A stretch of 64,000 bases of DNA from NCBI GenBank assembly GCA_029891385.1, contig CM057235.1, positions 10,349,001-10,413,000 on the forward strand, in the 5' to 3' direction. The notes beneath the pieces were generated by a model that worked only from the letters and a program-made list of their open reading frames with translations, was not told the DNA's origin and did no database searches. A program made the position numbers and the translations under genes. Numbering within the stretch: the stretch's first letter is position 1; every line of letters begins with the position of its first letter. Shown here in pieces: positions 1-11,357 of the stretch. The DNA comes from Erythroxylum novogranatense. Its lineage: Eukaryota; Streptophyta; Magnoliopsida; Malpighiales; Erythroxylaceae.

Positions 1-305
1 CTTCAGTGTCAAAGTCATCCTACACTGGTAAGAAAAGAAAAGCACGAGTGGAAGATCAAATTTCTTTGGAATTACAAGTTATGTCCAATGCAATGAAAGA
101 AATTGCACAAGCTATTGTAGCCACAAACCCTCGTGTTAGAAAAGAGGAGGAAATATTTGACGCAATGAAAGAATTAGGATTAGAAGGATGTGTTCTCTTG
201 GATGTAGTTGATTGGCTTGTAGAGCATCCTAACTTTGTTGATGTGTTTTTTGCATGTCCAATCCAACTACGTTTAGATTGGTTGTCTAGGAAGATGGGTT
301 AGTGT
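1..305 (+). pseudogene. C-terminal end of a Myb/SANT-like (L10-interacting-MYB type) protein, partial
   Basis: The reading frame is open from the window edge and stops at 300-302, so the start lies upstream. The visible 98 residues have a basic patch (GKKRKAR) followed by a helical, acidic region and a tail (VDWLVEHPNFVDVFFACP) of the kind that ends plant Myb/SANT-like proteins related to the accessory protein of PIF/Harbinger transposons. In that family the N-terminal SANT-like domain binds DNA and this C-terminal part is thought to mediate protein contacts. The DNA-binding part is outside the window. The transposon-like right end near 912 suggests a transposon-borne copy rather than a domesticated gene, but a host gene cannot be excluded. 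Confidence 0.5.
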
Positions 306-912
306 TAGGTTTTTATAGCTTGCTCTATTTAAGTGTCGAACTTTATGGATGATGTAACTTGCTCTATGCAAGTATAAATGTTTTTTATTTAGTTTTCTGA
401 TGTAACGATCTTATGTCTCCTTATCATATGAAGACATGTTAAACTTGTTATGATATTATATATAATTTGGAGTGAAATTTCAAAATTTGATAATGCCTTG
501 TAGTTATCAGCACAAAAGAACTACTGCTCGTTCATGCATTTTAAGCTTCTAAATTATAATAGTTTTATTATCTTCATAGCTTATTATAGTCTAATGTCAT
601 TTGTAATCAATTTTTTCACTTTAATAATGAATTTTTTGATGATATTACTTATAATAAAATTGTTGTTTAAAAGTTGCTTTATGTAAGTGTGAATGTTTAT
701 TAGTTAATAAGATTATTTTTACTTAGGGTAAATGTGTCATATGAAATAGTTAAATTCATTTTGATTATGTTCCAAACAATATAATTGAATTCAATTCTAA
801 TATTCTAGATTTATTCCAAACAGTATAAATTAAATTCAATTTAATCGTATTAACATAATTACATTTAATTTATTAATAAATTTAATTGGAAGATTTCCAA
901 ACCAGGTAGGGC
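303..912 (+). mobile_element. Noncoding right end of a PIF/Harbinger-like DNA transposon
   Basis: There is no coding sequence after the stop at 302. The stretch is AT-rich and repeats the subterminal word ATTCCAAACA near 770, 822 and 896, ending in TTTCCAAACCAGG. Repeated CCAAACA motifs near a terminus are typical of PIF/Harbinger and related elements. The left terminal repeat and the 3-bp target duplication lie outside the window, so the exact boundary (about 908-912) is inferred. Confidence 0.4.
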
Positions 913-934
913 TTGGCAACCCATTTATCCATCA

Positions 935-1080
935 AGAAATAGAGCCCAAATGGTCTTTAAAATAACCAAGTTAAGGGCCCTTTATTTCGCGTGCTGCCTG
1001 GAGGCTAAATTCCACCGTCAGAGTACAAAAGCGATTCTCACCTGGTCACTAGGGTTTTCGCTTCTCTTCCCTTTATAAAG
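935..1080 (+). promoter_or_regulatory. Promoter of the small mitochondrial-type gene
   Basis: A TATA box (TTTATAAA) lies at 1072-1079, about 45-50 bp before the likely leader exon. Upstream are AGCCCA at 943-948 (a TGGGCT site II element on the other strand), a GGGCCC palindrome at 975-980, and TAGGGTTTT near 1050 (a telo-box-like element). Site II plus telo-box pairs are known in plant promoters of nuclear genes for ribosomal and mitochondrial proteins, which fits the product inferred for this gene. The transcription start was not measured. Confidence 0.5.
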
Positions 1081-1099
1081 GCTTCATTGTACCGGTTTC

Positions 1100-1966
1100 A
1101 CTCTTCAGTCTCCAGGTCTGAGGTTAGTTGATGCACCTGTGTTCTTCTTGTTGTTTTCTTTTGTGAATTTTGGTTCTTCCGTTTCTTTGTTCTAACGATT
1201 TCCCAATGAGGAAGAAAGCCCATAAAAGATAGGAAGTGCCGTATGACACTTTAATCTGCAGCGGCTGCGGTCACGAACCCTCTTTTTCCCATTTTCCTAT
1301 CGGCGTCCATTGATTCGTTTCCTTTTCTGGTCTCGATCTCTGGGTTGCGTTGATTGGTTGGGATCAGTGGGGCTACGGTACTCGCCACTGCGAGGGTGAT
1401 TTTAAACGGGTCTCTGAGGGTAAATGAAATTTAGAAGGAATTTGTTTATGGATGGTCCTCGCAAATTAGTTGTACTTCAGATTTGTGAAGAGGGTTCAGG
1501 TCCAATGCCACGTCGCCGGTAGCCACACGTGGCGGTGACCGACGATGCTATGATTGGACCAAAATGAATTCCATGTTTCGCTTTATGATAGGAACCCGTG
1601 GATCTCAGTCATATTGTGGTCTCCGGAGCCGTTTTCGGCGATTACATTTTTACAATCCAACTTTTAATATACTTAAAGCTCAAACGGTTCAGATAGTAAT
1701 AGACAAATTTTGTTGGGAGTTGAAGCCTATGAAGATGGTTTTATGCATTGTTGGAATTACCGACTGAATATCTCTACTTGATGTCAAAATCATACTGGCT
1801 TGTTCTGAGGCTTCTTTATTTTAAACTATTTTCTTTTTAACCTTTTCATTTAGAAAGTAGTCATTCTAGTCTTGGACTATCGGACAAAGCTTCAATATTA
1901 GGCCGAAGGGTCTTTATTTATAGTTTAACATTTTTATCAGATGTTATTGTCTACTTTCTGTTTGTA
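1100..1966 (+). other. Leader exon and 5' UTR intron
   Basis: A short noncoding first exon appears to end at AG|GTTAGT (1122/1123). The intron runs to TTTGTAG at 1966, leaving eight leader bases before the ATG. The intron is T-rich in its 3' half, as plant introns are. Small open frames inside it, such as 1564-1767, have no recognisable domain and are treated as chance. An alternative donor exists at CAG|GTCTGA (1114/1115). Confidence 0.6.
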
Positions 1967-1974
1967 GTTTAACA

Positions 1975-2294
1975 ATGGGATCCAAGTACATAATACCTGC
2001 AGTATTGGGATCATTTGCAATTGCGTATGTTTTTGACCAGCTTGTTGCTGACAAGAAGATATTCGGGGGTACAGTAATTTTAAATTTAGTGACTGATTTG
2101 GCAAACTCCCTGTTTTTGTGATTTAAGATAGTGTAACTCTGATCCCAGGAACTACCCCATCAACTGTTTCCAACAAGGAATGGTGGGCTGAAACTGACAA
2201 GAAGTTTCAGGCATGGCCACGGACTGCAGGGTCTCCTGTTGTGATGAATCCCATCAGTCGCCAGAATTTTATTGTGAAATCTTCTGAATCTTAA
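1975..2294 (+). CDS. Small membrane-anchored protein, probable mitochondrial complex I accessory subunit
   Basis: Two coding exons, 1975-2068 and 2149-2294, join through GG|GTACAG and CCCAG|GA to give 79 residues. The N-terminus has one hydrophobic segment (about residues 5-20, IIPAVLGSFAIAYVF). The rest is polar with a conserved-looking core (WPRTAG, then VVMNPISRQNF at 61-72) and ends in SES. From memory this matches a highly conserved short plant family reported in mitochondrial complex I preparations (NDUFC1/KFYI-like, related to Arabidopsis At4g20150). There the protein would sit in the membrane arm with no catalytic role. Two in-frame exons with clean splice sites, a promoter with site II and telo-box elements, and a poly(A) signal (AATAAA, 2337-2342) support a live gene. 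The complex I role is inferred from recalled similarity, not shown. Confidence 0.75.
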
Positions 2295-2344
2295 TTGACT
2301 TGCTATACTTTTGTTCGTCACTCTTGCGGCTCTGTTAATAAAAT

Positions 2345-2989
2345 GTTGTAGACATCACCGTCATAAACTGGGCTGTTAAACAGTTTTCCTGCTTTTTTAT
2401 GTGCCAGCTGACTCATTACAATGTAACTAATTAGCCTTGGTCTTGCTTGCCTCTTTGTGAGCAAGTATCAAATAGCTATACGATATCATATAAGAAGCGA
2501 TTCCCTAAAGCAAAAACAACATTTATAAGTTCCTTCTTGATTTTGAAATATCCAACTTAGCCACCATTCAAAGAAGCATTATAAATGGCATGAGTTGCTT
2601 AATAAAAGAACCATTACCCTTCTTACAATCTTCTTTCAAAATGAAGAGGGACATTAATCTCATTTGTATCACCCTCAAATACAAAATATATTATCCTAAT
2701 CAAATATTACAACTCAAATTACCTCACTTTGTCACTCGATAACTTCAAATCACTCATTCACACATACATGACTGATTCTCAAACGATTGGAAAATTTATT
2801 GAAATATGTGTTTACAACACCCAAAACCTTCTTGATGTTAATATAAATGAGAAAAATATGAATTTATAGTGTTTTAGGCCGCAAAATAGTAAGAGTAAAA
2901 AAGATATTACAATGGCTATGTTTGGCGCACTGTATACATTAAAAAGCTCTAGATTCACTAGTTATTGGAACATTAGTCGACTAATATAG
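2345..2989. other. Intergenic, AT-rich, no gene seen
   Basis: This is the 3' flank of the small gene up to the solo LTR. No long open frame, terminal repeat or RNA gene was recognised. Confidence 0.6.
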
Positions 2990-3400
2990 TGTAACACCCC
3001 ACACCCGTAAGACCCGAACCCGATATCGTTGGTGATATCCGAGTCTGTGTCCCATGAGAGTGGCGTACTACATCAGTCGATTTAAAATTCAGTATACATT
3101 TTTTTTCTTTTCTTTTTGCGACCATTAACTCCACGCTCACACGGCAAACACATAAGTAAATAAAATCCGTATTCAATATAAACCTGTTTCGCTTATTACG
3201 GTCATCCAAGAATAATTACAATCGATCAATGCGAGAAAACATTAATACCACAAGGGCTCAAAAAATACAATGCCTTGTTATACGTTGATTGCGAATACGC
3301 TTTACTAAGACACTAATGCACATACCTAATCGATCCCGACCTCTAACCTTTACTCGTCTACAGAGAGACATACTCCCGTGTCAACCGGGTATTCTTCAGA

Positions 3401-4095
3401 CTGAAAAATAGATGCAAATTTTGGGTGAGTTTTGCGAACTCGGTGAAAACCATCATCGATGGTTCACTCAAATCATGCATTACGCCCATGCACAAAGACT
3501 GATCTGATACAATAATAATCAATCACCAAGAAATAATTGATAATAGAAACCATTCACGAATTCATGCCATTTCAAAAAAAAAGATGGCACGTAGCAGTCA
3601 TTTATGCGAATGCAATGCATATGTGACTCTTTCCATTATTCAAGATTGCCCAAGTGCTCGATCGGTGTTCGATGGGGACGCGTCGAGATTTTCTCCCTCG
3701 CTCGAGGCGGTCGATCTGATGAGAGCTCAAGCTCTTATCGAATAATAATAACAACTTAGGGCACGTCCATTATCGATCATGCAATTATGCATGCATTGCG
3801 ATGTTTAGTAAATATGCGATGTTGGCTATAAAGCCCAAAGTATCAAGAAATCCACAATATGGCTATAAAGCCCAAGGTATCGATCAATCCACAATATGGC
3901 TATAAAGCCCAAAGTATCGATCGGTGTTCGATATGATGGCTATAAAGCCCGATCTATCAATGTCGATAAAAATCATACAATCTGATCTCATACATGCCAA
4001 GAGTCATACAAAGTGCTCATTCAATTCACTTTTGCACGTAATTCACGTTAAGCATGTAAATAACTGAAATTTGAGAAACCAACTAGGTTACTCAC
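3401..4095 (-). other. Intron-like segment inside the solo LTR
   Basis: Read on the minus strand, a donor-like AATAG|GTGAGTAA at 4095 is followed 695 bp later by CTCACCC, a T-rich tract and CAG|TCTGAAG ending at 3401. The same pair sits at the same place in the other LARD LTRs and at matching positions in three other LTR families of this window. Splicing is inferred. Confidence 0.4.
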
Positions 4096-4554
4096 CTATT
4101 GCTTCCGAGCTAATGCCGGAAGTCTCTGTGACGTCGGTCAATCGACGCTCCAATTGGCCTCTATATGAATCGAAAAAGACGAGTCACTAAATATAAAATT
4201 TGTACTCATGTTCTTTGAGATATGCATGTTCATGAATTCCGGTCCTAATTCAATATTTTCCCATAATAAAATTCTATCAAAATTTAGAAATCCATAAAGC
4301 GCCGACGGTCTTGCAATTCGGACCTCTATAGGTCCCAAATTAAATAAAACAGTGTTTACATGTTCCGTCAATAGGGCTACGTCAAATTCCGTCTAAAATT
4401 CCCGTTTTCTCATAATATGAAATTAAATATTCAACGAATCCGATGCCTCTGAAATCAGGTCAATCGGACGTCGGACGGGAAAGAAATTGACAAAAGAACA
4501 ATTGGATCAATTAATGCCAAATAATAATCAAAAACAGTAATATATACATATTCA

Positions 4555-4692
4555 TAAGCCTGCCTCGCGGGAGCGAGACGCCGCCCTCGCGAGGCTGATG
4601 CACCTCGTTTCGTCATGAGGCGGCGTAAGCCCTCGCGATCGCTCCGTTAATCTCGCCCTCGCGGCGAGATGTCGCCTCATGAGCCGCGAGTT
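4555..4692. repeat. GC-rich palindrome cluster in solo LTR
   Basis: About 135 bp of CpG-rich sequence built from short palindromes such as CTCATGAG and CTCGCGAG sits in an otherwise AT-rich LTR. It corresponds to 41275-41442 and 48948-49125 in the paired LTRs, but word order and copy number differ. Confidence 0.8.
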
Positions 4693-7171
4693 TCCCTCAT
4701 CTTTGCTTTGCCCATTGTTTCCAAATTTCAATCCCAATTTCCAACTACTCTAATTCTTAGCACACAAATCAGAAAAATACCCACTATACCTCATTGGAAA
4801 GCTTATGAAAAGCTCTACAATTCTCAAGAAGGCCATAAAAATCAATTCCAACCCTAAGGGTGTCAAATAATCCATCCAACCTTCTGCCTACTCAATTTCC
4901 ATCAACACAGGGCAGTACAATTACAATTTCATAACTCACTGATTCTTCAGTAATAAATTACCACAAAAATATGGTCCATAAGTTCACAATGTCCTTTACA
5001 ACTTTCATGAACAACCCAAAATCAAATTCTATTTCTAAACCAGTCAATTAATTCATTCAATGTCACTGTCCCTGAAATCCTTCAATATGGGCAGTAACAT
5101 TACAACAAGCATAACTCCCTATATACAAGTCAGTAAATTCAGAACTTTATATCCCTGAAAAGATAACATCTCAAACTTCAATTTTCATGAAGCACTCATC
5201 ATCCAATTCAATCTCTAACAATTTCAAAACTGTTATGGAAGTTTCTGTTATGATCAGTCATTCATAACCTAATGTAGGGTTCACTTTTGAAAAATCATAA
5301 CTCCCAATTCTGACTTCTAAAAATCACAAACCATATGTCATTTTCAAGTTAATCTCTTCCTCTACAACTTTTCAGAAGCTCACTAACACTAGTTCAGTCC
5401 ACTTAAAATGTTAAAATTGCCTCTAATCAGTAAACTCAAAAAATCACACTTAAGCTAGGTTTCATCCAAACTGCTCAAAACCAGTCATTAGTAATCAATT
5501 CATATCTCCCAATATACAATTCTAAAAATATCAAGATCAGTATCAATGGAAAGATAATTCAATATGCCACAACTTCCATGAAGACCATTTTCCCTAATTC
5601 CATCTCAAGTAATTCAGAAAAATCAGCAAAGCTCAGATGTCATGGTTGCAGTTACTGTTCATAGGCAACGGAACAGGAACTTTCCCATTCAAAAATTCAC
5701 CCTTCTATCATTGAAATTCAACAACACCTATTTCACACTAAATTGAAGCCAACATCCCAAAGTTTCAGTGGCCACTAAACCTTACCTCATTTGCATTTCT
5801 ACACAATAAGTTATGAATAAAACAGTAACATTAATCAAAATTCCAATTTTCCAGATTTAATGATAACCTTAGTTCTAACATTTCCAATGCCTTTTTCACA
5901 TCACTAGACATCAAAATAAATACAAATTAAATATCACTCCAGTCATACATATACTAGGGTTAATACTGAAAAATTTACAGCATTAAATTCCTCCATTCAA
6001 AGACTCAAATAATTATCTATATTCACTTCAAAATCAAGTTAACAACACATCTTTCAAGCTAGTTTCCTCAAATCATCACTCAACAATTCAAACTATCTTT
6101 TTCATAACATTTAACCATCATCACTCATAATTAATAAACAATAACCCCCTTTAAATGCACCCACTAAACATGATTTATGAACTACATAATCAAAACATCA
6201 TTGAAAACAAACTTAAAACCTTACCTACTAAAAGCTTCCAACTCCAACTCATACTTCTTCACCACACTACAAACCTCCCTTTCCTTCTCAAGTATACTCA
6301 AAACTCATCATCTAATTTTGATGAGACACAGGAGATGGTAGTATGAAGCTATGTAGAAAAAGAGAAAAGGAGAGCAAAAATCCGATGGTTTAAAAGAAGA
6401 ATTGGTGCTGTTTGTGTTTCGGATGGCTTAATAAAGCCTTAAGAAATTCTCCTTTCCTTTAAACACTTGCATAACCGAGAAAGAGTGATGAAGGAGCATT
6501 AAATGTAACACTTTTAAATGGCAAATTGTAATTGGTACACAATTCATAGAAAAGTCAAAAATACATTTGTTTAATCCAGTACAAAATGTTACTCCATTTC
6601 ACTCCAATGGCCCTACTTTCAGTCCCAAAATAAAATACCCAATATTACAATATCAGTGGGTAGCGATTTTTGCTACCGAGAATCGACCGGTTCGCCAATT
6701 GGTGATTTATCCGGTCCGAGAAATTTCCCCGAATTATTTTTCTGAGAATTAATGAAATTCCCTAAAATTATAAAACAGGTAACAGTGCACTCCAAATAAT
6801 TTTTCAATCACAAAAATCACCTTTTCTACTCCAAAACAAGTTTAGGCCAGTTACCGGCGATTTTGCCGATCCGGGAATTTTCTCCGAAAAATTCCAGAAA
6901 AATTTCTGAAAATCCCTTAAAATCGAAAACGCTTAACAGCGCACTCAGAATAATTTTCTCAAATCCCATAACCACGTTAATCACAATAAAATGCCGTTAG
7001 GCCCAATTACCGGGAATGTCATGAATGTATTTACCGTAATTCCGTATACACAATTGATACTGTGTATCAATCCTATTATGCATGAACAGTAATAATTATT
7101 CCTAATTAATCTCATCCTATATCAACTTTACTATTTTACCCTTCGAGGAGGGGGTGGGATGTTACATATAG

Positions 7172-8623
7172 GATATTAATTGACCATTATAAAAGACTGG
7201 TCAACTAGTTTATCAACCAATATTGCAGTAAACTCTTAATACTTCAAATCTAACAACTTCAAAACTATATTGTTCCGTGAATTTATATAGATTGACTAAT
7301 CACCTTTAAAATATGTTTTTTTAACAACTTTAAATACTCAATTCCAATGTGTTTAATCTAAATATGAATAAAACACTTCCCAAAATGTTCCTTAAAGATT
7401 ATTTGAAAGATTAAGAGGCATTCATATTAAAATCAGAAGCTTCAAAGCCTCTTGATGAATGTAAAGACTTATGTAATAAAGTAAGATGAAATGATTATGT
7501 ATGGTGAGCCTTTTGCATTATTAAATTAACAAAGTAAGCTGAAAATAATAATACAGAATGTGAAATGGCCTTAATGAGCCTCGATCATCTTTTGTTCTTC
7601 TTTTGAACTTCATTTTATCAATTGAAAACTTTAATTCTTTATCAACTTCATACACTATCTTTTTGAGTTTATGGCTTCACTCTATTCTAATATTTCTTTT
7701 CATCAAATCAATAAACTCATTAGTAGTAATTGTATTTTGTTATTATTATCATCAAAACATCAATTGTAACCTTCATTGGTTCAATAATCTCCCTTTTGAT
7801 AATAATAAACATTTGTAATATTATAGAACAATAATAAAATTAATCCCATAAATAAATATAAAGATAGTGATTAGCTCACCCTTAATTCATGCATAAAACA
7901 CAATTCAATATGAAAACATATCTAATATCAGAACAAGAACAAATTCAATAAAAAATCCATACATAAAGATAACATAAATTTTCTCAAGCATATCACATAA
8001 AATGCATGAAATACAAAAGTAAAAAAAATTTCTCCCACTAAATATTATCACTCTGCTTAAATCTAATATCACTGACTTTATCCTCCTTTTTGAAATCATA
8101 AGAAAGATATCAATTAACAAAACAATTATACTATAAAATGTCATCCATCAAGATAACCTTTCAAAAAAATTGATTGAGATCGATGAAATTTCTTATTAGA
8201 GTACGCTAATGAACATTTAAAGAGTCAAAACAAAAGGTCAATTTTGATAGAAACATCCCCAATTGTGTTTAATTTAAAAAATCCCCAATGTTGTTATTTT
8301 GCCTAAGTTGAAAGACTTAATTACAGTACGAAAGGCAAGTTTTGATAGAATTAGAGGTTCGAATTATAATATATGACAACATTATTATAATATCCAACAA
8401 TTAATTCCATAAAAGAATATATAGTCTTTTTGGAGAAGTTAAAAATTGAATTATAAAAATATGAAAGAGTTAGCAAATATTACAAATAAGAATGACCTAT
8501 CATATAAGAACACAATCCTTACAATCTAATAATTAAAACCAAAACCTAGAATACCCTAAATACTCCAAAAACTAGAAACATCTATATCACTTTTAATCCT
8601 CCAAGCTAGACTTCAGAGATAGA
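7172..8623. other. AT-rich intergenic stretch
   Basis: Very AT-rich sequence with short open frames only (for example 7603-7818 and 7905-8144), none with a recognisable domain. I see no convincing terminal repeats. It separates the solo LTR from the Athila-like element. Confidence 0.5.
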
Positions 8624-9847
8624 TGATGTGTACTTAATTGATTATACATTTACTTCATAACATTTAGTGATTAATGTTATGAAATGCTTAAGATACCACT
8701 TTGTTTCATATTTGGTTTTAAGTCCAGGTTGGAAGCACAAGAGTTAAAATGAGTTAAAAGCACATTTCTTGAGCCATCCTCTTGATGTTCAAATTCATTT
8801 GTCTTTGTGAAACAAAAATGAGATGGATTAAGCTGAAGATGGGATAAGAAAATGGAAGAAAATGAAGATTTCAACATGACCTACAAGATACATAGATGTG
8901 TATGCACTTACACGGCTGTGTATAAATTTGAATGCATGTATCCAATCATGTATCTTCCTAGAAACTTAATTTTTACTGTAAATAGACATTTGATAGCAAA
9001 ACATCGAACAAACAGAACACAAAAAGGGGCAGAACACTTCTTTGAGATCTATAGAGGGTTAGCCTTCTTTCTTTTTTATTCGTAAGGGAAATCAAAGATG
9101 AAGAACACAATTTGGGAGTAGCTACATCTTGTATTGTAGATTCTCTCTCTTTAGAAATTGTTATTATTATTCTTAGCTTAATGTTTAGGGTATTCATATA
9201 TGAATGATTAATATTCTTGTTCTCAATATGTTAATTATCTATAAACCCATTACTAGAATATAGAATACAATAACTAATAGTTACATTTTTTATTCTTTAT
9301 GGTAAACTAATGGTGATGAATTATTAGAGATAACATAACATAGGTTACATGAACCGATCTTGTATAGTTGTTGCCTAGATTAATCTATTTCCTTAGTTTG
9401 TAATACGACTTATTCTAGTAAATCTAGAGAGCTTATTCTAGGTTATTTGATAGTTAGGTTTTTGATTAAATACAACCTAAGGAAAAAATAAAGTTAATAA
9501 AGCTTATTGTTAACCTACATTTAATAGTTTCTAAGAGAGGTATAAGAACAACAAGATGATTAAGTACGCTTATTTATGTGTAGGTTAAGATTGAACCAAG
9601 AACCGGATTCCAAACTCAATCATCAATTTTTTTATTTTCTCACCGTTTGATTTAAATTGCTTTAAGTAGTTCAATTTTATTTTATTTTTTAGTTGAATCT
9701 AACTAAACCCCCATATCTTAAACAATGATTCCTTTCATTACAAAATCTACATATACATTCCCTGTGGATATGATCTCTACTCACCAAAGCTATAAATTTT
9801 AGTGTATAGAGTTAGGGTTTATTTTTTGGTGTGCTTGACACGCATCA
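8624..9847 (+). mobile_element. 5' LTR of an Athila-like Ty3/gypsy element
   Basis: The segment starts TGATGTGTAC and ends GACACGCATCA, giving TGATG/CATCA ends. Just inside it lies a decayed tRNA-Asp primer-binding site, followed by a gag frame. The end (a Lys/Val-rich T-run, GTGTGCTTGACACGCATCA) is typical of Athila/Tat-lineage LTRs. Length is 1224 bp. I found no second copy in the window, so the left boundary rests only on the terminal match. Confidence 0.6.
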
Positions 9848-9853
9848 AGAATT

Positions 9854-9873
9854 TTAGTGTAGTTGCTAGGGAG
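9854..9873 (+). other. Decayed tRNA-Asp primer-binding site
   Basis: The sequence TAGTGTAGTTGCTAGGGA stands where Athila/Tat elements carry TGGCGCCGTTGCCGGGGA. Most of the differences are C-to-T or G-to-A changes, as expected from loss of methylated cytosines. Confidence 0.55.
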
Positions 9874-9913
9874 TGTGGTGCTTTAGTTTTCACTTTTGAT
9901 TTAAATTAGTATT

Positions 9914-9938
9914 TTTTATATATATATATATATATTAT
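9914..9938. repeat. (TA)n microsatellite
   Basis: A run of about ten TA units lies between the primer site and gag of the Athila-like element. Confidence 0.9.
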
Positions 9939-9987
9939 AATCATTTTCAGTTATTTCTTAATCTTTTCATGTTTGTTAGTGTTGGTG

Positions 9988-11357
9988 TATGGTAGTAACA
10001 AGATCTCCTTGTAGAGAACCTGTACAATTTGATCCAGAGATTGAAAAGGTGCTAAGAAGGTTGCAAAGGGAAACTAAAACAACTCCAGAAGTACAACGAT
10101 AACTCGAGTTTAAAGAAATAATGGCTAAATTGATAATATTAATGGAGTTGGTTTCATCAAACTTAACTCAAAGACCATTGTGTATTACTTCTCCTAATTT
10201 TGCTGAACATGTCACCTTTGAACTTAAGTCTGAATTAATCCATCTGTTACCTAACTTTTATGAACTTGCAGGTGAGGATGCACATAAGCATCTCAAAGAA
10301 CTTGACGTGGTATGTTTGAGTATGAAACCTCTAGGGGTGAAAGATGAAAAGATCATGTTAAGGCCTTTCCCATTCTCATTGAAGGATGCAACAAAAGATT
10401 TGATATTTGATTTGTTTGTAAGGAGCGTGGACACTTGGATTGAAATGAATAGGTTGCTTTTAGAGAAATATTTTTTAGCAAGAAAGACAACTAGCATAAG
10501 AAAAAAGACATGTTGGATAAAGCAACAGAAGAGCCCATTTATGAGTATTATGAGTGCTTCAAGAAGTTATGTTGTCCCCACCATAACATTATTATAACAA
10601 CTCCTAATCCAGTACTTTTAAGAATGATTGTTACTTATATAAAGTAGCCTTTTCGATGCAACGATTGGTGAGGTACTCTATGAAATGACTCCTATCAGCC
10701 AAAACATTAATTAAGCATATGGCTGTAAACACTCAATAGTTTGACAATAACATCGATATTCTTTGGGTAAATAAGGTAAATACTTCATCCTTTGAACATC
10801 GTTATGATCCATATTCCCAAACTTAGAACCCAATTTGGAGGGATCATCTCAACCTGAGTTAAGCAGTAGAATTACTTCCCAAGTAGGCCACAAGGAATGC
10901 ATAATTCGAAACAAGGCCACAAGCCTCTTCCTTCAATTCAGGTGCATCTTTGGAAGGCATAGTTAAGTCTCTTGCAACTAACACTTTGCACTTTCAACAA
11001 GATATACCACAGTTTCAATAAGAGATCAAATTTAAATTTTAGGAGATCAATTCTAGCATTCATAATTTTGAGAACTAGGTGAGCCAGATGGTAATGTCTA
11101 TCAATTGTTTAGAAGCACAAAGAGGAGGAAAACTGTCATCACAACTCGAGTTAAATATGAAAAATGTTAGTGCAATCACCTTGAGGAGTGGTAGGAAGCT
11201 TGAGGATCCTGAAAGGATTACACAAAGGATGGCTAGTGAAAAAGAAATTGAGAAGGAGCTTGAAGAAGAAAGGGATATGTCTTCTAGCTCAAAGGAAAAT
11301 ATTGAATTCCTAATTATTATAAAGACTAATCCTGTATTCCCAATTCCCAATTCTTAG
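9988..11357 (+). pseudogene. Athila-type gag, broken
   Basis: Coding-like sequence starts at MVVTRSP (9988) and continues through an in-frame stop into the open frame 10121-10597. That frame carries the retrotransposon gag core: FELKSELI at about residue 28, HKHLKELDVVCLSM, then LRPFPFSLKDATKDLIFDL (PFSL is the hallmark), followed by the W-x-E-M and KYF-type region. After frameshifts the tail resumes at 11079-11357 with NVSAITLRSGRKLED, a signature of Athila gag C-termini, and a Lys/Glu-rich linker. Gag forms the virus-like particle that packages element RNA. Stops and frameshifts make this copy non-functional. No protease, reverse transcriptase, RNase H or integrase follows. Confidence 0.8.

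Larger units (their letters stand above)
2990..7166 (-). mobile_element. Solo LTR of the LARD family, with perfect target duplication
   Basis: The segment is the reverse complement of the LTRs found at 38800-42995 and 46500-50681. It begins TGTAACACCCC and ends GGGATGTTACA on the + strand, so both termini form a TG...CA inverted repeat. The 5-bp flanks are identical (TATAG at 2985-2989 and 7167-7171), which marks one integration event. There is no internal domain or second LTR, so recombination between the two LTRs probably removed the rest. At 4177 bp it matches the 4182-4196 bp of the other copies. It is clearly more diverged from them than they are from each other, so it is an older insertion. 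Short open frames within it are not genes. Confidence 0.93.

Noticed and set aside
1564..1767. 67-codon open frame upstream of the small gene
   Set aside because: It lies within the apparent 5' UTR intron and has no recognisable domain.
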